42,201 nt of DNA from an uncultured beta proteobacterium (GCA_903861575.1 CAIOUR010000159.1:1-42201); one strand, 5' to 3'. Counted from the first letter of the stretch, positions 1 through 9,046 are shown. A program made the numbers and translations. The notes: a model not told the origin generated them from the sequence alone.

Positions 1-2
1 AA

Positions 3-420
<418 letters not shown>

Positions 421-453
421 ACGCAGCACCCACCCCGAGACCAGGAGAGCACC

Positions 454-1710
454 ATGAGCACGACCAGCACCATCGATATTTCCCAACTCCGAATCAACGG
501 CGAACGCCTGTGGGCCTCGCTCATGGAACTGGCGCAAATCGGCGCAACACCCAAAGGTGGTGTCTGCCGCCTCACCCTCACCGACCTGGACAAGCAAGGC
601 CGCGATCTGGTGACACGCTGGGCGCGTGAGGCGGGCATGACGGTCACCATCGACAAAATCGGTAACGGTTTCATGCGCCGCCCCGGCCGCAACAACAGCC
701 TGCCACCCATCATGACCGGCAGCCACATCGACACCCAGCCCACCGGGGGCAAGTTCGACGGCAACTACGGCGTGCTGGCCGGTATTGAAGTGGTGCGCAC
801 GCTCAACGATTTGGGCATCGAGACCGAAGCGCCGATTGAGGTCGCGTTCTGGACCAATGAAGAGGGCTCGCGCTTTGTACCGGTGATGATGGGCTCGGGG
901 GTGTTCGCCAAAGCCTTTACGCTGGAGCACGCCTATGCGGCCACCGACACCACCGGCGTCTCGGTGAAAGAAGAACTCGCGCGCATCGGCTACATCGGCG
1001 ACCAGGAACCCGGCGATCACCCCATCGGCGCGTACTTTGAGACGCATATCGAGCAAGGCCCGGTGTTAGAAGACAACGACGTCACCATCGGCGTGGTGCA
1101 AGGTGTGCTGGGTATCCGCTGGTTTGACTGCACCGTCACCGGCATGGAGGCGCATGCCGGCCCGACCCCCATGGCCCTGCGCCGCGACGCCATGCAAGTG
1201 GCTACGCACATCATGCAAGAGGTCGTCGCCTCGGCCCTGCGCCACCCGCCACACGGGCGCGGCACTGTGGGCATGGTGCAAGTGTTCCCCAACAGCCGCA
1301 ACGTGATTCCCGGCCGCGTCAAATTCAGCATCGACCTGCGTAACAGCACCGACGCGCTGGTCGACCAGATGGCCGAGGAAGTCAAAGCCTTTGCCGCGCG
1401 CAAAGCCACGGAGACCGGACTGGATGTACAAATTGAAATGGTCTCCAGCTACTCGGCCATTGGCTTCCATGCCGACTGTATTGACGCCGTGGCGCGTGCT
1501 GCCAAGAAGCTGGGCTACTCCAATATGCCCGTGGTCTCGGGCGCCGGACACGACGCGGTCTACATGGCCAAGCTGGCCTCCAGCGGCATGATCTTCATCC
1601 CCTGCAAGGACGGTATCAGCCACAACGAAATTGAAGACGCCACCCCCGAGCACATCACCGCCGGCTGCAACGTGCTGCTGCACGCGATGCTGGAGCGCGC
1701 AGGTACTTAA
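454..1710 (+). CDS. Zn-dependent N-carbamoyl amino acid / beta-ureidopropionate amidohydrolase (M20 family)
   Basis: Cytosolic metal-dependent amidase of the M20/M28 hydantoinase-carbamoylase family (HyuC/AllC/beta-ureidopropionase group), removing the carbamoyl group from N-carbamoyl amino acids to give amino acid, CO2 and NH3. The 418 residues are full length. Metal-site motifs are all present: GSHIDTQPTGGKFDGNYG (H91, D102), WTNEEGSRF (E136/E137), THIEQGP (H198) and SHNE (H391). HAGPTPMALRRDAM (~234) is the dimer/substrate-binding segment. The ATG at 454 has an AGGAGA ribosome site. It follows the hydantoinase and precedes an ABC importer, so reductive pyrimidine degradation (beta-ureidopropionase role) or hydantoin use are the likely pathways. 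Substrate and stereospecificity cannot be read from sequence. Confidence 0.88.
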   Translation: MSTTSTIDISQLRINGERLWASLMELAQIGATPKGGVCRLTLTDLDKQGRDLVTRWAREAGMTVTIDKIGNGFMRRPGRNNSLPPIMTGSHIDTQPTGGKFDGNYGVLAGIEVVRTLNDLGIETEAPIEVAFWTNEEGSRFVPVMMGSGVFAKAFTLEHAYAATDTTGVSVKEELARIGYIGDQEPGDHPIGAYFETHIEQGPVLEDNDVTIGVVQGVLGIRWFDCTVTGMEAHAGPTPMALRRDAMQVATHIMQEVVASALRHPPHGRGTVGMVQVFPNSRNVIPGRVKFSIDLRNSTDALVDQMAEEVKAFAARKATETGLDVQIEMVSSYSAIGFHADCIDAVARAAKKLGYSNMPVVSGAGHDAVYMAKLASSGMIFIPCKDGISHNEIEDATPEHITAGCNVLLHAMLERAGT

Positions 1711-1734
1711 AACAACAACGACGGATAGCCTTTC

Positions 1735-2535
1735 ATGAGCCAGGAACCCGCAAGCAAGCCCCATCATGTAGCCGTAGACGTCCGCAAAGCCTCGCTGATT
1801 TACAACCCCGACTCTGCCCCCGTACATGCATTGGCCGATATCGATTTAGCTATCGAACCGGGTGAATTTGTCTCGCTGATCGGCCCTTCAGGCTGTGGCA
1901 AAACCACACTGCTGCGCGTTATCGCCGATCTGGAACACATCACCAGCGGCAGCGTTCTGGTTAACGGCGTTTCGGCCCACGAAGCGCGTTTGGCGCGGGC
2001 CTACGGCTATGTATTTCAGGCCCCGGCGCTGTTTGCTTGGCGCACGGTGCTGGGCAACGTCAAACTGCCGCTGCAAATCCAAGGTAAGAGCGACGCCGAC
2101 TGTGATCGGATCGCCCGCGAGCACCTGGAGCGCGTGGGCCTCGCAGGATTTGAGAGCAAATTTCCCTGGCAGCTCTCCGGCGGCATGCAGCAGCGCGCGT
2201 CGATCGCGCGCGCGCTGTCTTTTGAGCCGCGCATTTTGATGATGGACGAGCCCTTCGGCGCACTCGATGAAATCACCCGCGACCGGCTCAACGAACAGCT
2301 GCAGCAGCTGTGGCAGCGCGAGCGGCGTACCGTGGTGTTTGTGACCCACTCCATTGCCGAGGCGGTGTATCTGTCCACCCGCATCGTGGTCATGTCGCCG
2401 CGCCCTGGACGCATCGTGCGGGTGATTAACTCGACGCTACCGGACCAAAGGCACCTGGGCTTGCGCGACAGCCCTGAATTTGTCGCCTTGGCGCACGAGG
2501 TGCGGGAAGCGCTTGCCGATGGCCACCACGACTAG
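1735..2535 (+). CDS. ABC transporter ATPase, nitrate/taurine/pyrimidine type
   Basis: ATP-binding subunit (266 aa) of an importer of the SsuB/TauB/ThiZ class. All nucleotide-binding elements are visible: Walker A GPSGCGKT (50-57), Q-loop FQAPALF (Q95), signature LSGGMQQR (~147-154), Walker B ILMMDEP (~167-173) and the switch His in FVTHS (H206). It lies 24 nt behind the amidohydrolase and overlaps the first permease by 17 nt, so it is part of one transcription unit. Together with two permeases and a THI5-like binding protein it should import a small N-heterocycle. Given the neighbours, a pyrimidine, hydantoin or ureido compound is the best guess (inference). Confidence 0.92.
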   Translation: MSQEPASKPHHVAVDVRKASLIYNPDSAPVHALADIDLAIEPGEFVSLIGPSGCGKTTLLRVIADLEHITSGSVLVNGVSAHEARLARAYGYVFQAPALFAWRTVLGNVKLPLQIQGKSDADCDRIAREHLERVGLAGFESKFPWQLSGGMQQRASIARALSFEPRILMMDEPFGALDEITRDRLNEQLQQLWQRERRTVVFVTHSIAEAVYLSTRIVVMSPRPGRIVRVINSTLPDQRHLGLRDSPEFVALAHEVREALADGHHD

Positions 2536-3427
2536 CCCATCGTCCGCCGGTTGGACGCAACGCCTGGGTAGCCAGGTGCTGCCGGTTCTGGTCATCCTGC
2601 TGGCAACCCTGGCGGGCTGGTATGCGTTGACGGTGTATTTGAACGCGCCGGGTGCCATTGAGCGCGTGCTTGAGCCCAAAGGCCCTTGGACCTGGCGCGA
2701 CCTGCTGGCAGCCACCATGGCGGTTCCGCGGCCGGTGCTACCGGCGCCGCACCAGGTTGCGATAGACCTTTACAGCAGCCTGGTGGACTGGCCCCTGGAC
2801 TCACCGCGCAACCTGCTGTTCCATGTGGCGGTTACCGGGCAATCCACGCTGGTGGGCTTTGCGATGGGCACCGCGCTGGGCTTGGTCTTATCGGTGTGCA
2901 TCGTGCATTCGCGCACCCTGGACCGGGCGCTGCTGCCCTGGATCGTGGCCTCGCAGTCGGTACCGGTTTTGGCGATCGCGCCAATCGTGCTGGTGATTTT
3001 GGGAACCATGGGATTTTCCGGGGTGGCACCCAAAGCGGTCATAGCCATGTATTTGTGCTTTTTCCCGGTAACGGTGGCCATGGTGCAAGGCCTGCGTTCG
3101 CCGCAGGTGATTGAGACCGAAATGCTGCACACCTACGCCGCAACCCGCTGGCAAGCCTTGTGGTTGTTGCGCCTTCCTGCCGCCTTGCCCTTTTTGTTTC
3201 CGGCGCTGCGCGTGGGGATCGCCGCAGGGCTTGTCGGCGCGATGGTCGCGGAGCTGCCGACGGGGGCCCAAGCCGGACTGGGCGCGCGCCTGCTCACCGG
3301 TTCGTATTACGGCCAAACGGTGCAGATCTGGTCGGCCCTGGTGATGTCGGCGCTTGTGGGTTTGACGCTCACCGCCGCGATGGCCGGAATTGAGACCTTG
3401 GTCTTGGGTAGGCGAAAACAAGTATGA
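2519..3427 (+). CDS. ABC transporter permease (SsuC/TauC type), first copy
   Basis: Inner-membrane permease of a BPD-type importer, 302 aa from the ATG at 2519. The track start at 2480 is rejected because it would add 13 residues lying wholly inside the ATPase gene; GGGAAGC precedes 2519 at a suitable distance. One N-terminal membrane helix (~30-45) is followed by a TM core, and the cytoplasmic coupling loop is seen as EMLHTYAATRWQALWLLRLPAA, the EAA-like motif that docks on the ATPase. The gene overlaps the ATPase (17 nt) and the next permease (ATGA). Its partner is the second permease, so the channel is probably a heterodimer. Confidence 0.9.
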   Translation: MATTTSPSSAGWTQRLGSQVLPVLVILLATLAGWYALTVYLNAPGAIERVLEPKGPWTWRDLLAATMAVPRPVLPAPHQVAIDLYSSLVDWPLDSPRNLLFHVAVTGQSTLVGFAMGTALGLVLSVCIVHSRTLDRALLPWIVASQSVPVLAIAPIVLVILGTMGFSGVAPKAVIAMYLCFFPVTVAMVQGLRSPQVIETEMLHTYAATRWQALWLLRLPAALPFLFPALRVGIAAGLVGAMVAELPTGAQAGLGARLLTGSYYGQTVQIWSALVMSALVGLTLTAAMAGIETLVLGRRKQV

Positions 3428-4392
3428 ACAGCGGCAAATCGAACCAACAGCACGCGCGATGGACCATCGTGCTGATTGCACTGGGGCTTGCTGCCGCATG
3501 GACCCTGCTTGACTCGCCCCTGGCTGATCCGCAAACGCCCAAAGCCGGGGCATTCTGGGCGGCAACCTTGGGCCTCGCAGGATTGGCCATCGCGGGCATC
3601 CGCCGACTGGCTGCCATAGACGGTACGGCCATTTACGCCAGCGCCACGGCGGCGCTGTTCGGCCTGTGGATTGTGTATTTCTGGCAACTGCTCACCGTCG
3701 CGCTTGAGGTACCTCGCGTGCTGCTGCCAGCGCCCACGCTGATTGGGGCGGCCTTGTCGGAGCACATGGGGACCCTGCAAACCGATTTCTTGCAGACCGT
3801 CGTCAAGGCCGTCGCTTTGGGCTGGCTACTGGGTTCGGGGTTGGGATTTGGTGTGGGCATTGCCATCGATCGCCTACCGTTTTTGCAACGTGGACTGCTG
3901 CCGCTGGCCTCGCTGACCAGCACGATTCCGCTGGTCGGCGTAGCGCCGATTGCCGTGATGTGGTTCGGATTTGACTGGCCGTCCAAAGCCGCCGTGGTGG
4001 TATTGATGACGTTTTTCCCGATGCTGGTCTCTACCTTGGCAGGGCTGCAAGCCAGCGACCGGCTGGAGCGTGAGCTGATGCACAGCTACGCCGCAGGCTA
4101 CAGGCGCACGCTGTGGTCGCTGCGCCTGCCTGCCGCTATGCCGTTTTTGTTTTCGGCGCTCAAAGTGAATGCCACACTGGCCTTGATCGGTGCCATCGTG
4201 GCCGAGTTTTTCGGCTCGCCCACTTCCGGGCTGGGTTTTCGTATTTCGACCGAGGCCACGCGCATGAACATGGGCCTGGTCTGGGCCGCCGTGGCGGTGG
4301 CTGCGGTGACCGGCTCGGTGGTCTATGCGACATTAGTCGCGCTGGAGCGGCGAGCTGCATTTTGGCATCCATCGATTCGCGGCAAGAGATAG
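3424..4392 (+). CDS. ABC transporter permease (SsuC/TauC type), second copy
   Basis: Second inner-membrane permease, 322 aa, starting in an ATGA overlap with the stop of the first, a sign of translational coupling. Two extra N-terminal hydrophobic stretches (about residues 15-30 and 42-60) precede the BPD core. The coupling loop appears as ELMHSYAAGYRRTLWSLRLPAA and is clearly paralogous to the loop of the first permease. The two copies share the pattern LPAPH/T near the start of the core, suggesting an old duplication. About 105 nt separate it from the binding-protein gene. Confidence 0.9.
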   Translation: MNSGKSNQQHARWTIVLIALGLAAAWTLLDSPLADPQTPKAGAFWAATLGLAGLAIAGIRRLAAIDGTAIYASATAALFGLWIVYFWQLLTVALEVPRVLLPAPTLIGAALSEHMGTLQTDFLQTVVKAVALGWLLGSGLGFGVGIAIDRLPFLQRGLLPLASLTSTIPLVGVAPIAVMWFGFDWPSKAAVVVLMTFFPMLVSTLAGLQASDRLERELMHSYAAGYRRTLWSLRLPAAMPFLFSALKVNATLALIGAIVAEFFGSPTSGLGFRISTEATRMNMGLVWAAVAVAAVTGSVVYATLVALERRAAFWHPSIRGKR

Positions 4393-4497
4393 GGGTTTGC
4401 CCTTAAACATGCCCGGTTTCCTGTTTTTGTTGTTCCCGTGGTTTGCCACTCAAGGTAAGCTGTTTTATCCCCTGCCTTTTTAACCCTAGGAGTTTTT

Positions 4498-5502
4498 ATG
4501 AAGATGCGTTCCAAATTGTCCAGCACCCTGCTGGCCGCATTGCTGGCCGTTGGTAGCGCCGCGTCCTTCGCCGCGGACAAAGTCACCATACAGCTGAAAT
4601 GGCTGCCGCAAGCCCAGTTTGCGGGCTACTACGTGGCGCAGGCCAAGGGCTACTACAAGGACGCCGGTCTCGATGTCACGATCAAACCGGGCGGCCCCGA
4701 CATTGCACCCACCCAAGTGATCGCCGGTAAGCAAGCCGATATCGTGGTGGACTGGATGCCGTCCGCCCTCGCAGCGCGCGAAGCCGGCGTTCCGCTGGTC
4801 AACGTCGCGCAGGTGTTCAACCAGTCCGGCCTGATGCTGACCTGCAAAAAGTCCAGCGGCGTCACCACCCCCAAAGACCTTAAGGGCAAAACCCTGGGCG
4901 TCTGGTACGGCGGTAACGAGTACCCATTCTTGAACTGGATGACCAAGCTCGGCTACAAAACCGACTCCGACATCAAGATCCTGAAGCAAGGCTTCAACGT
5001 CGATCCGCTGTTGCAAAACCAGGCCGCTTGTATCTCGACCATGATTTACAACGAGTACTGGCAAGTGGTAGACGCGGGCGTGAAGGAAAGCGATCTGGTC
5101 ACGTTCTTCTATGAAAAAGAAGGTGTGGCGTCTTTAGAAGACGGCCTGTATGTGCTGGAGTCCAATCTGAGCGATCCGGCATTTGTCGCGCGCATGGCCA
5201 AGTTCCTGAAGGCCAGCTTCAAGGGCTGGAATGACGCGGTGAAAAACCCCGCTGAAGCCGCCAAAATCGTCGTCGCCGGTGACACATCTGGCAGCGCCAA
5301 CGAAGCGGTTCAGAAACGCCAAATGGAAAATGTGGCCAAGCTGATCACCAACGCCGGCACTGGCAAGATCGGTTATCTGGAGCCCGCCGCTTTTGAGCGT
5401 ACCGTCAAAGTGCTGCTCTCCAGCGGCAGCTCACCCGTGATCAAGAAGGATCCGGGCAAAGCCGCGTATTCGCACGTCATCTGGGAAGCTTCGACCAAGT
5501 AA
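4498..5502 (+). CDS. ABC transporter substrate-binding protein, NMT1/THI5-like
   Basis: Periplasmic solute-binding protein, 334 aa, with a Sec signal peptide (basic start, hydrophobic core LLAALLAVGSAASFA, cut after ~25 residues). The mature part starts VTIQLKWLPQAQFAGYYVAQAKGYY, the hallmark of the NMT1/THI5-like family that binds pyrimidine-type or other small heterocyclic ligands. A strong AGGAG lies 5 nt before ATG 4498; an ATG two codons later is an alternative start. It closes the hydantoinase/amidohydrolase/ABC unit and tells us the importer is of the thiamine-precursor/pyrimidine class. The exact ligand is unknown. Confidence 0.92.
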   Translation: MKMRSKLSSTLLAALLAVGSAASFAADKVTIQLKWLPQAQFAGYYVAQAKGYYKDAGLDVTIKPGGPDIAPTQVIAGKQADIVVDWMPSALAAREAGVPLVNVAQVFNQSGLMLTCKKSSGVTTPKDLKGKTLGVWYGGNEYPFLNWMTKLGYKTDSDIKILKQGFNVDPLLQNQAACISTMIYNEYWQVVDAGVKESDLVTFFYEKEGVASLEDGLYVLESNLSDPAFVARMAKFLKASFKGWNDAVKNPAEAAKIVVAGDTSGSANEAVQKRQMENVAKLITNAGTGKIGYLEPAAFERTVKVLLSSGSSPVIKKDPGKAAYSHVIWEASTK

Positions 5503-5527
5503 AAAAAGGCGGGGCGAAAGCCCCGCC
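5501..5527 (-). terminator. Intrinsic terminator for the minus-strand secreted-protein gene (also ends the ABC operon)
   Basis: A perfect 8-bp stem GGCGGGGC (5508-5515) / GCCCCGCC (5520-5527) with a GAAA loop lies between two convergent genes. On the minus strand it is followed by seven T residues (plus-strand A7, 5501-5507), making a textbook terminator for the 5535-6047 gene. The A-tract overlaps the TAA stop of the binding-protein gene. On the plus strand no T-tract follows, so termination there would be weaker. Confidence 0.85.
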
Positions 5528-5534
5528 AGCTTGA

Positions 5535-6047
5535 CTACTTGGTTTTCGACAGGCTGCTGGCCGCTTTGCTTGCGGCAGCCGTGGCCATGGCAGATGCCAG
5601 CGCTGCAGCAGCCAAATCGTTGGTTGCCGGTGTTGCGGTCGATGCCTTGGATGCAGGGACCACCGCTTTCTCTGAAACGGAGGACACAACAGCCCTGGCT
5701 TTTTCCGCAACAGGAACGGCGCTAGCGGGAGCAGCAGGTGGTGCTGCGGGGTCCGCTTTGGCCTTTGCGTTGTAGTAAGTGTCGAAAACCTGTTGAATGG
5801 CCGGTGAATCGGCAGTTCCCAGCCACCCTGGACTGGCAGACTTCAGAAATGCAATGTCTTTTGCACTGCAAGCATCACCATGGGTTCGCAACCACTGTGT
5901 TGCAGCTGTAAGTCGCTCAGTCGGGTTGTGCACCGTCATGGTCAAACTGCGAAACTCCTCGACAACGCAGCCCGTATCGCCCGGCTTGGACAATGCAACG
6001 ATCGGAAACAGGGGAACCATCAAACCTAAACCTATCCACTTTTTCAT
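5535..6047 (-). CDS. Ala-rich secreted protein of unknown function
   Basis: 170-residue protein with an N-terminal signal (MKKWIGLGLMVPLFPIVALS). A small folded part (~20-95) has two cysteines, in DTGCVVEE and GDACSAKD, that could form a disulphide. The C-terminal half (~95-170) is low-complexity, rich in Ala, Ser, Val and Lys. No family was recognised. The folded part has the pattern PTERLTAATQWLRTHGDACS, which suggests a short helical domain. It is monocistronic, ends at a strong terminator, and its 5' side faces the tRNA-Asn gene. A periplasmic location is likely. Confidence 0.7.
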   Translation of the reverse strand: MKKWIGLGLMVPLFPIVALSKPGDTGCVVEEFRSLTMTVHNPTERLTAATQWLRTHGDACSAKDIAFLKSASPGWLGTADSPAIQQVFDTYYNAKAKADPAAPPAAPASAVPVAEKARAVVSSVSEKAVVPASKASTATPATNDLAAAALASAMATAAASKAASSLSKTK

Positions 6048-6182
6048 GCGCTTGGCCTGTAGTTAGCAACCTTCCGCGGTAAATACCATTCAGGTCGACA
6101 GAATGCGGAGCATTTTGCGCCTTTTGGTTACCCAAAATTTTGCCCAGTTCCGGGTAAGACCAGAATCCGCAATCCCAGACCT

Positions 6183-6191
6183 TGCTATACT
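6183..6191 (+). promoter_or_regulatory. Possible extended -10 element upstream of tRNA-Asn
   Basis: TGCTATACT matches an extended -10 (TGnTATAAT-like) about 80 nt before the tRNA. No convincing -35 box is seen at 17 nt. A second weak candidate is TTGAAA (6209-6214) followed 18 nt later by CATTTT. This is inference from motif only. Confidence 0.3.
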
Positions 6192-6271
6192 CCGAGGCTG
6201 AACATCGCTTGAAATTCGACCTGCAAGGGCGGCATTTTTCAGCACTATTTTTGTTCTGAAACCGATCACAT

Positions 6272-6347
6272 TCCTCAATAGCTCAGTCGGTAGAGCGCCG
6301 GACTGTTAATCCGTAGGTCCCTGGTTCGAGCCCAGGTTGAGGAGCCA
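6272..6347 (+). tRNA. tRNA-Asn (anticodon GUU)
   Basis: The 76-nt sequence folds as a standard cloverleaf: acceptor TCCTCAA/TTGAGGA, D-arm GCTC-AGTCGGTA-GAGC, anticodon arm CCGGA-CTGTTAA-TCCG(T), and T-arm CCTGG-TTCGAGC-CCAGG. Discriminator G and an encoded CCA end it. The anticodon in CTGTTAA is GTT, read as asparagine. A strong terminator follows directly, so it is transcribed alone. Confidence 0.97.
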
Positions 6348-6351
6348 AAAT

Positions 6352-6385
6352 AAAAAGCACTGAATTTTTCAGTGCTTTTTATTTT
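6352..6385 (+). terminator. Intrinsic terminator after tRNA-Asn
   Basis: A 13-bp perfect stem, AAAAAGCACTGAA (6352-6364) / TTCAGTGCTTTTT (6368-6380), with a 3-nt loop, is followed by ATTTT. It begins 5 nt after the CCA end of the tRNA. The A- and T-rich flanks make it usable in both directions. Confidence 0.9.
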
Positions 6386-6527
6386 AAGAATTGATATTGT
6401 CATGGTATGACCGGTTGTCACCACTTTACCCCCCCGGATAAGCCCTCAATTTCATGCCAATTGCACGGTCTAGGAGATCAAAAGGTCGCCCATGGCACGT
6501 CAGCGGGTTGGCGTCCTGTAGGACAAC

Positions 6528-7472
6528 TTGTCTGCCAAGAAGCCTCCCCGTTTGTCGACTGTTAGCATCGACTTCGCATTACTAAGGTCACCTTTGCTCG
6601 CACTTAACGGACAACCTCGCTCGATCCCCAGCAAAAGCGGCTCGCTGTGCGCCTATGTGAAGGGACAAGGGAAGCCTCTGATCTTGGTTCACAGCGTCAA
6701 CGCTGCAGCTAGTGCAGCCGAGGTTCGGCCGGTATTTGATTTGATGGGTAAGCACCGCACGGTTTACGCTATCGATTTGCCGGGTTACGGAGCATCAGAA
6801 CGCTCTGACCGCCTGTACACCCCTCGCCTGATGACAGATGCTATCCTGGATTTGGCAAGCTACATTCGCACCCAGCACGGAAACCAACCGGTTGATGCAA
6901 TGGCCGCATCCCTGTCATGTGAATTTCTGGCGCGCGCCGCATTCGAACAACCCGCCACCTTCAACACCCTCTCCTTGGTGAGCCCCACAGGGATGAGCGG
7001 TCTCAAGCTACGGCGAGCACCTGAAGGAAGCACCTACGGACAGAAATGGCTGTGGTCAACTTTGAAAGGTCCAGGATGGGGTCGACTGCTTTTCAAAGGT
7101 CTGACGCGACCGGGCGTGATTCGCTATTTTCTTAACAAGACCTGGGGCTCTCGCGCCATTGACGAGGCGATGCACGAGTATGCGGTATGGACCACGCGTC
7201 AGCCCGGGGCTGAGCACGCGCCTTTGTGTTTTTTATCAGCCCAGATGTTCAGCGCTGACATCACCACCATCTACGATGGACTTCGCCTGCCAGTCTGGAT
7301 GAGCCACGGGATACGCGGAGATTTTGTGGATTACAGGGGCAAGGAGCGATTCGTCCGCAAAGGCAACTGGCGCTTTACGGTGTTCGACTCGGGCGCCCTC
7401 CCCTACTTCGAACATCCGCAGGTGTTTGAACAAACCATGCTGGAATTCATGGATGCATACCCTCCAACTTGA
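6528..7472 (+). CDS. alpha/beta-fold hydrolase
   Basis: 314-residue alpha/beta hydrolase, likely a cytosolic esterase or lipase-like enzyme. The core starts with GQGKPLILVHSVNAAASAAE (oxyanion region, HSVN) and DLPGYGASERS. The nucleophile elbow is A-A-S-L-S, a departure from the usual G-x-S-x-G that still fits small-x-nucleophile-x-small. A likely acid is in HGIRGDF and the catalytic His in PYFEHPQVF near the end. The first possible start in this frame is TTG 6528, with AGGA 4 nt upstream. An ATG at 6492 in the same frame, with its own AAAGG site, is cut off by TAG at 6519, so the N-terminus may have been shortened. No cofactor or substrate can be named. Confidence 0.8.
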   Translation: MSAKKPPRLSTVSIDFALLRSPLLALNGQPRSIPSKSGSLCAYVKGQGKPLILVHSVNAAASAAEVRPVFDLMGKHRTVYAIDLPGYGASERSDRLYTPRLMTDAILDLASYIRTQHGNQPVDAMAASLSCEFLARAAFEQPATFNTLSLVSPTGMSGLKLRRAPEGSTYGQKWLWSTLKGPGWGRLLFKGLTRPGVIRYFLNKTWGSRAIDEAMHEYAVWTTRQPGAEHAPLCFLSAQMFSADITTIYDGLRLPVWMSHGIRGDFVDYRGKERFVRKGNWRFTVFDSGALPYFEHPQVFEQTMLEFMDAYPPT

Positions 7473-7651
7473 ACCTCTTGTGGGCCATGGCGATGCGCAT
7501 GCCGCCGGGGGCGAGAACCGGTGCATAGCGCCCATCCACCCCGTGTCACTCCCATCATCGCTGGGAATCGTTTTAGCTTCTCATAGTGCCAACCGCGTAA
7601 ACGTCCCCGGGTAATGTGCCGCGTTGTTGTCGGTTAACGCACCGATGGGGT

Positions 7652-9046
7652 CTACTTGGCTGTTTGAACAGTTGACTTTCTTTTGAGTCCGAAAGCAGCC
7701 AACAACATCACGAACATGCTCGACTCCATCGCGAGATAAGCGCGACTGAAGCCGGTCAGCCCACCGCCCTCAAAATCAGCAACCGCGCTGATGCAAGTCA
7801 CCGCCAGCAGCGTACCCACGGCGTTGAAAATATTGATGAGGCCTTGGGCTGAGCCGCGCAAGGCGGAGGGGGCTTCGTCAAGCGCAATGGATCGAAGCGC
7901 GCCGCTCACCACCACACCCAAGCCAATACCCACCAGTACAGACGCGACCACGAACGCCGCAAAGCCAGTCTGTGGTGCCGCACTTTGGAGGTATCCCAGC
8001 GTCAATAGCCCGAAACCGAATATCACCATCTGGCGGGCACCCAGCCGGCTCAGCAGCCGCCCCGCCACCATGGAGCCAACCATGGAGCACAGCACCAGCG
8101 GCAGCAGTGCCAGCCCTGCATGCTCCACGCTAACCCCATACGCCAGGGTAGCGATCGTGGTCAAAAACACAATGCCGCCCATAGAGAAACCCACGCCCAG
8201 CGTTAGTACATACACCAGCGCCAGCTGCCGGTTTTCAAAAAGCGTAAGGGGAATCAGCGCGTGGGCGTGTCGTTTCTCGATCGCTACCAAAGCGGCCAGT
8301 AACACGCCACTGGCAGCCAGAAACCAGGGCCACAGCAGTTTGCCCGTGGCCGAGTCCGGCAGGCGCGAAATACCCATGACCAAGCACAGGAGAAACAACA
8401 AAGTAAGGGCAATGCCCGCTGAGTCGACGGGTCCTGGCGCGGCGTCGCTAGGTTTGCCGGGTACGCTGCGGGCCCCCAAAACCAGCACGACCACCGCGAC
8501 AGGAATATTCACCAGAAACAGCCAGCGCCAGCCCACGGTTGCGGTGATTGCGGTCGCCAGCGGCGGCCCGAGCACAAAGGCCATACCGTGGGTGGCACCA
8601 ATCAGCCCCAGAACACGACCCCGTCGCTCGGCTGTGAAGACATCACCCACTACCGCACTGGCCACAGGCGCAATGCCGCCTGCCCCGACACCCTGTATTG
8701 CGCGGGCGAGGAGCAGCAGGTCAAAGTTGGGCGCTGCGGCGATGCAAAGCGAGCCGATGGCGAAAAGCGCAACGCTCACCAGATACACCGGGCGGCGGCC
8801 ATGGCGGTCGCTGAAGTACGCCATCAGCGCCGTGCTGCACATCGAGCTCAGGGCAAAGACAGTCGACAACAGCCCGGCAGTGCGGTTATCAATGCCAAAG
8901 GTCGCACGCAATGCAGGCAAGACAGGTCCGACGATGGCCGAGTCAAGCGCTGCCATGAATACGCCGACAAACAGAACCTGCACCAAGCGGCGCTGCGCTG
9001 CCTCGTCGGGATACCGCGTATTCGGAGCTTGGACCTGCTGGCTCAT
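7652..9046 (-). CDS. MFS multidrug-type transporter (DHA2-like)
   Basis: Inner-membrane proton-driven exporter, 464 aa with about 14 hydrophobic segments. The first helix begins VLFVGVFMAALDSAIVGPVLPAL, the conserved start of drug:H+ antiporters. The loop 2-3 motif is DRHGRRPV, and motif C appears as LGPPLATAI in helix 5. The substrate is unknown; dyes, antibiotics or metabolites are all possible. The ATG at 9046 has no clear ribosome site, and a TATAAG lies very close upstream, so the start could be leaderless. No neighbouring regulator is present. Plus-strand ORFs over this gene are shadows. Confidence 0.9.
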   Translation of the reverse strand: MSQQVQAPNTRYPDEAAQRRLVQVLFVGVFMAALDSAIVGPVLPALRATFGIDNRTAGLLSTVFALSSMCSTALMAYFSDRHGRRPVYLVSVALFAIGSLCIAAAPNFDLLLLARAIQGVGAGGIAPVASAVVGDVFTAERRGRVLGLIGATHGMAFVLGPPLATAITATVGWRWLFLVNIPVAVVVLVLGARSVPGKPSDAAPGPVDSAGIALTLLFLLCLVMGISRLPDSATGKLLWPWFLAASGVLLAALVAIEKRHAHALIPLTLFENRQLALVYVLTLGVGFSMGGIVFLTTIATLAYGVSVEHAGLALLPLVLCSMVGSMVAGRLLSRLGARQMVIFGFGLLTLGYLQSAAPQTGFAAFVVASVLVGIGLGVVVSGALRSIALDEAPSALRGSAQGLINIFNAVGTLLAVTCISAVADFEGGGLTGFSRAYLAMESSMFVMLLAAFGLKRKSTVQTAK

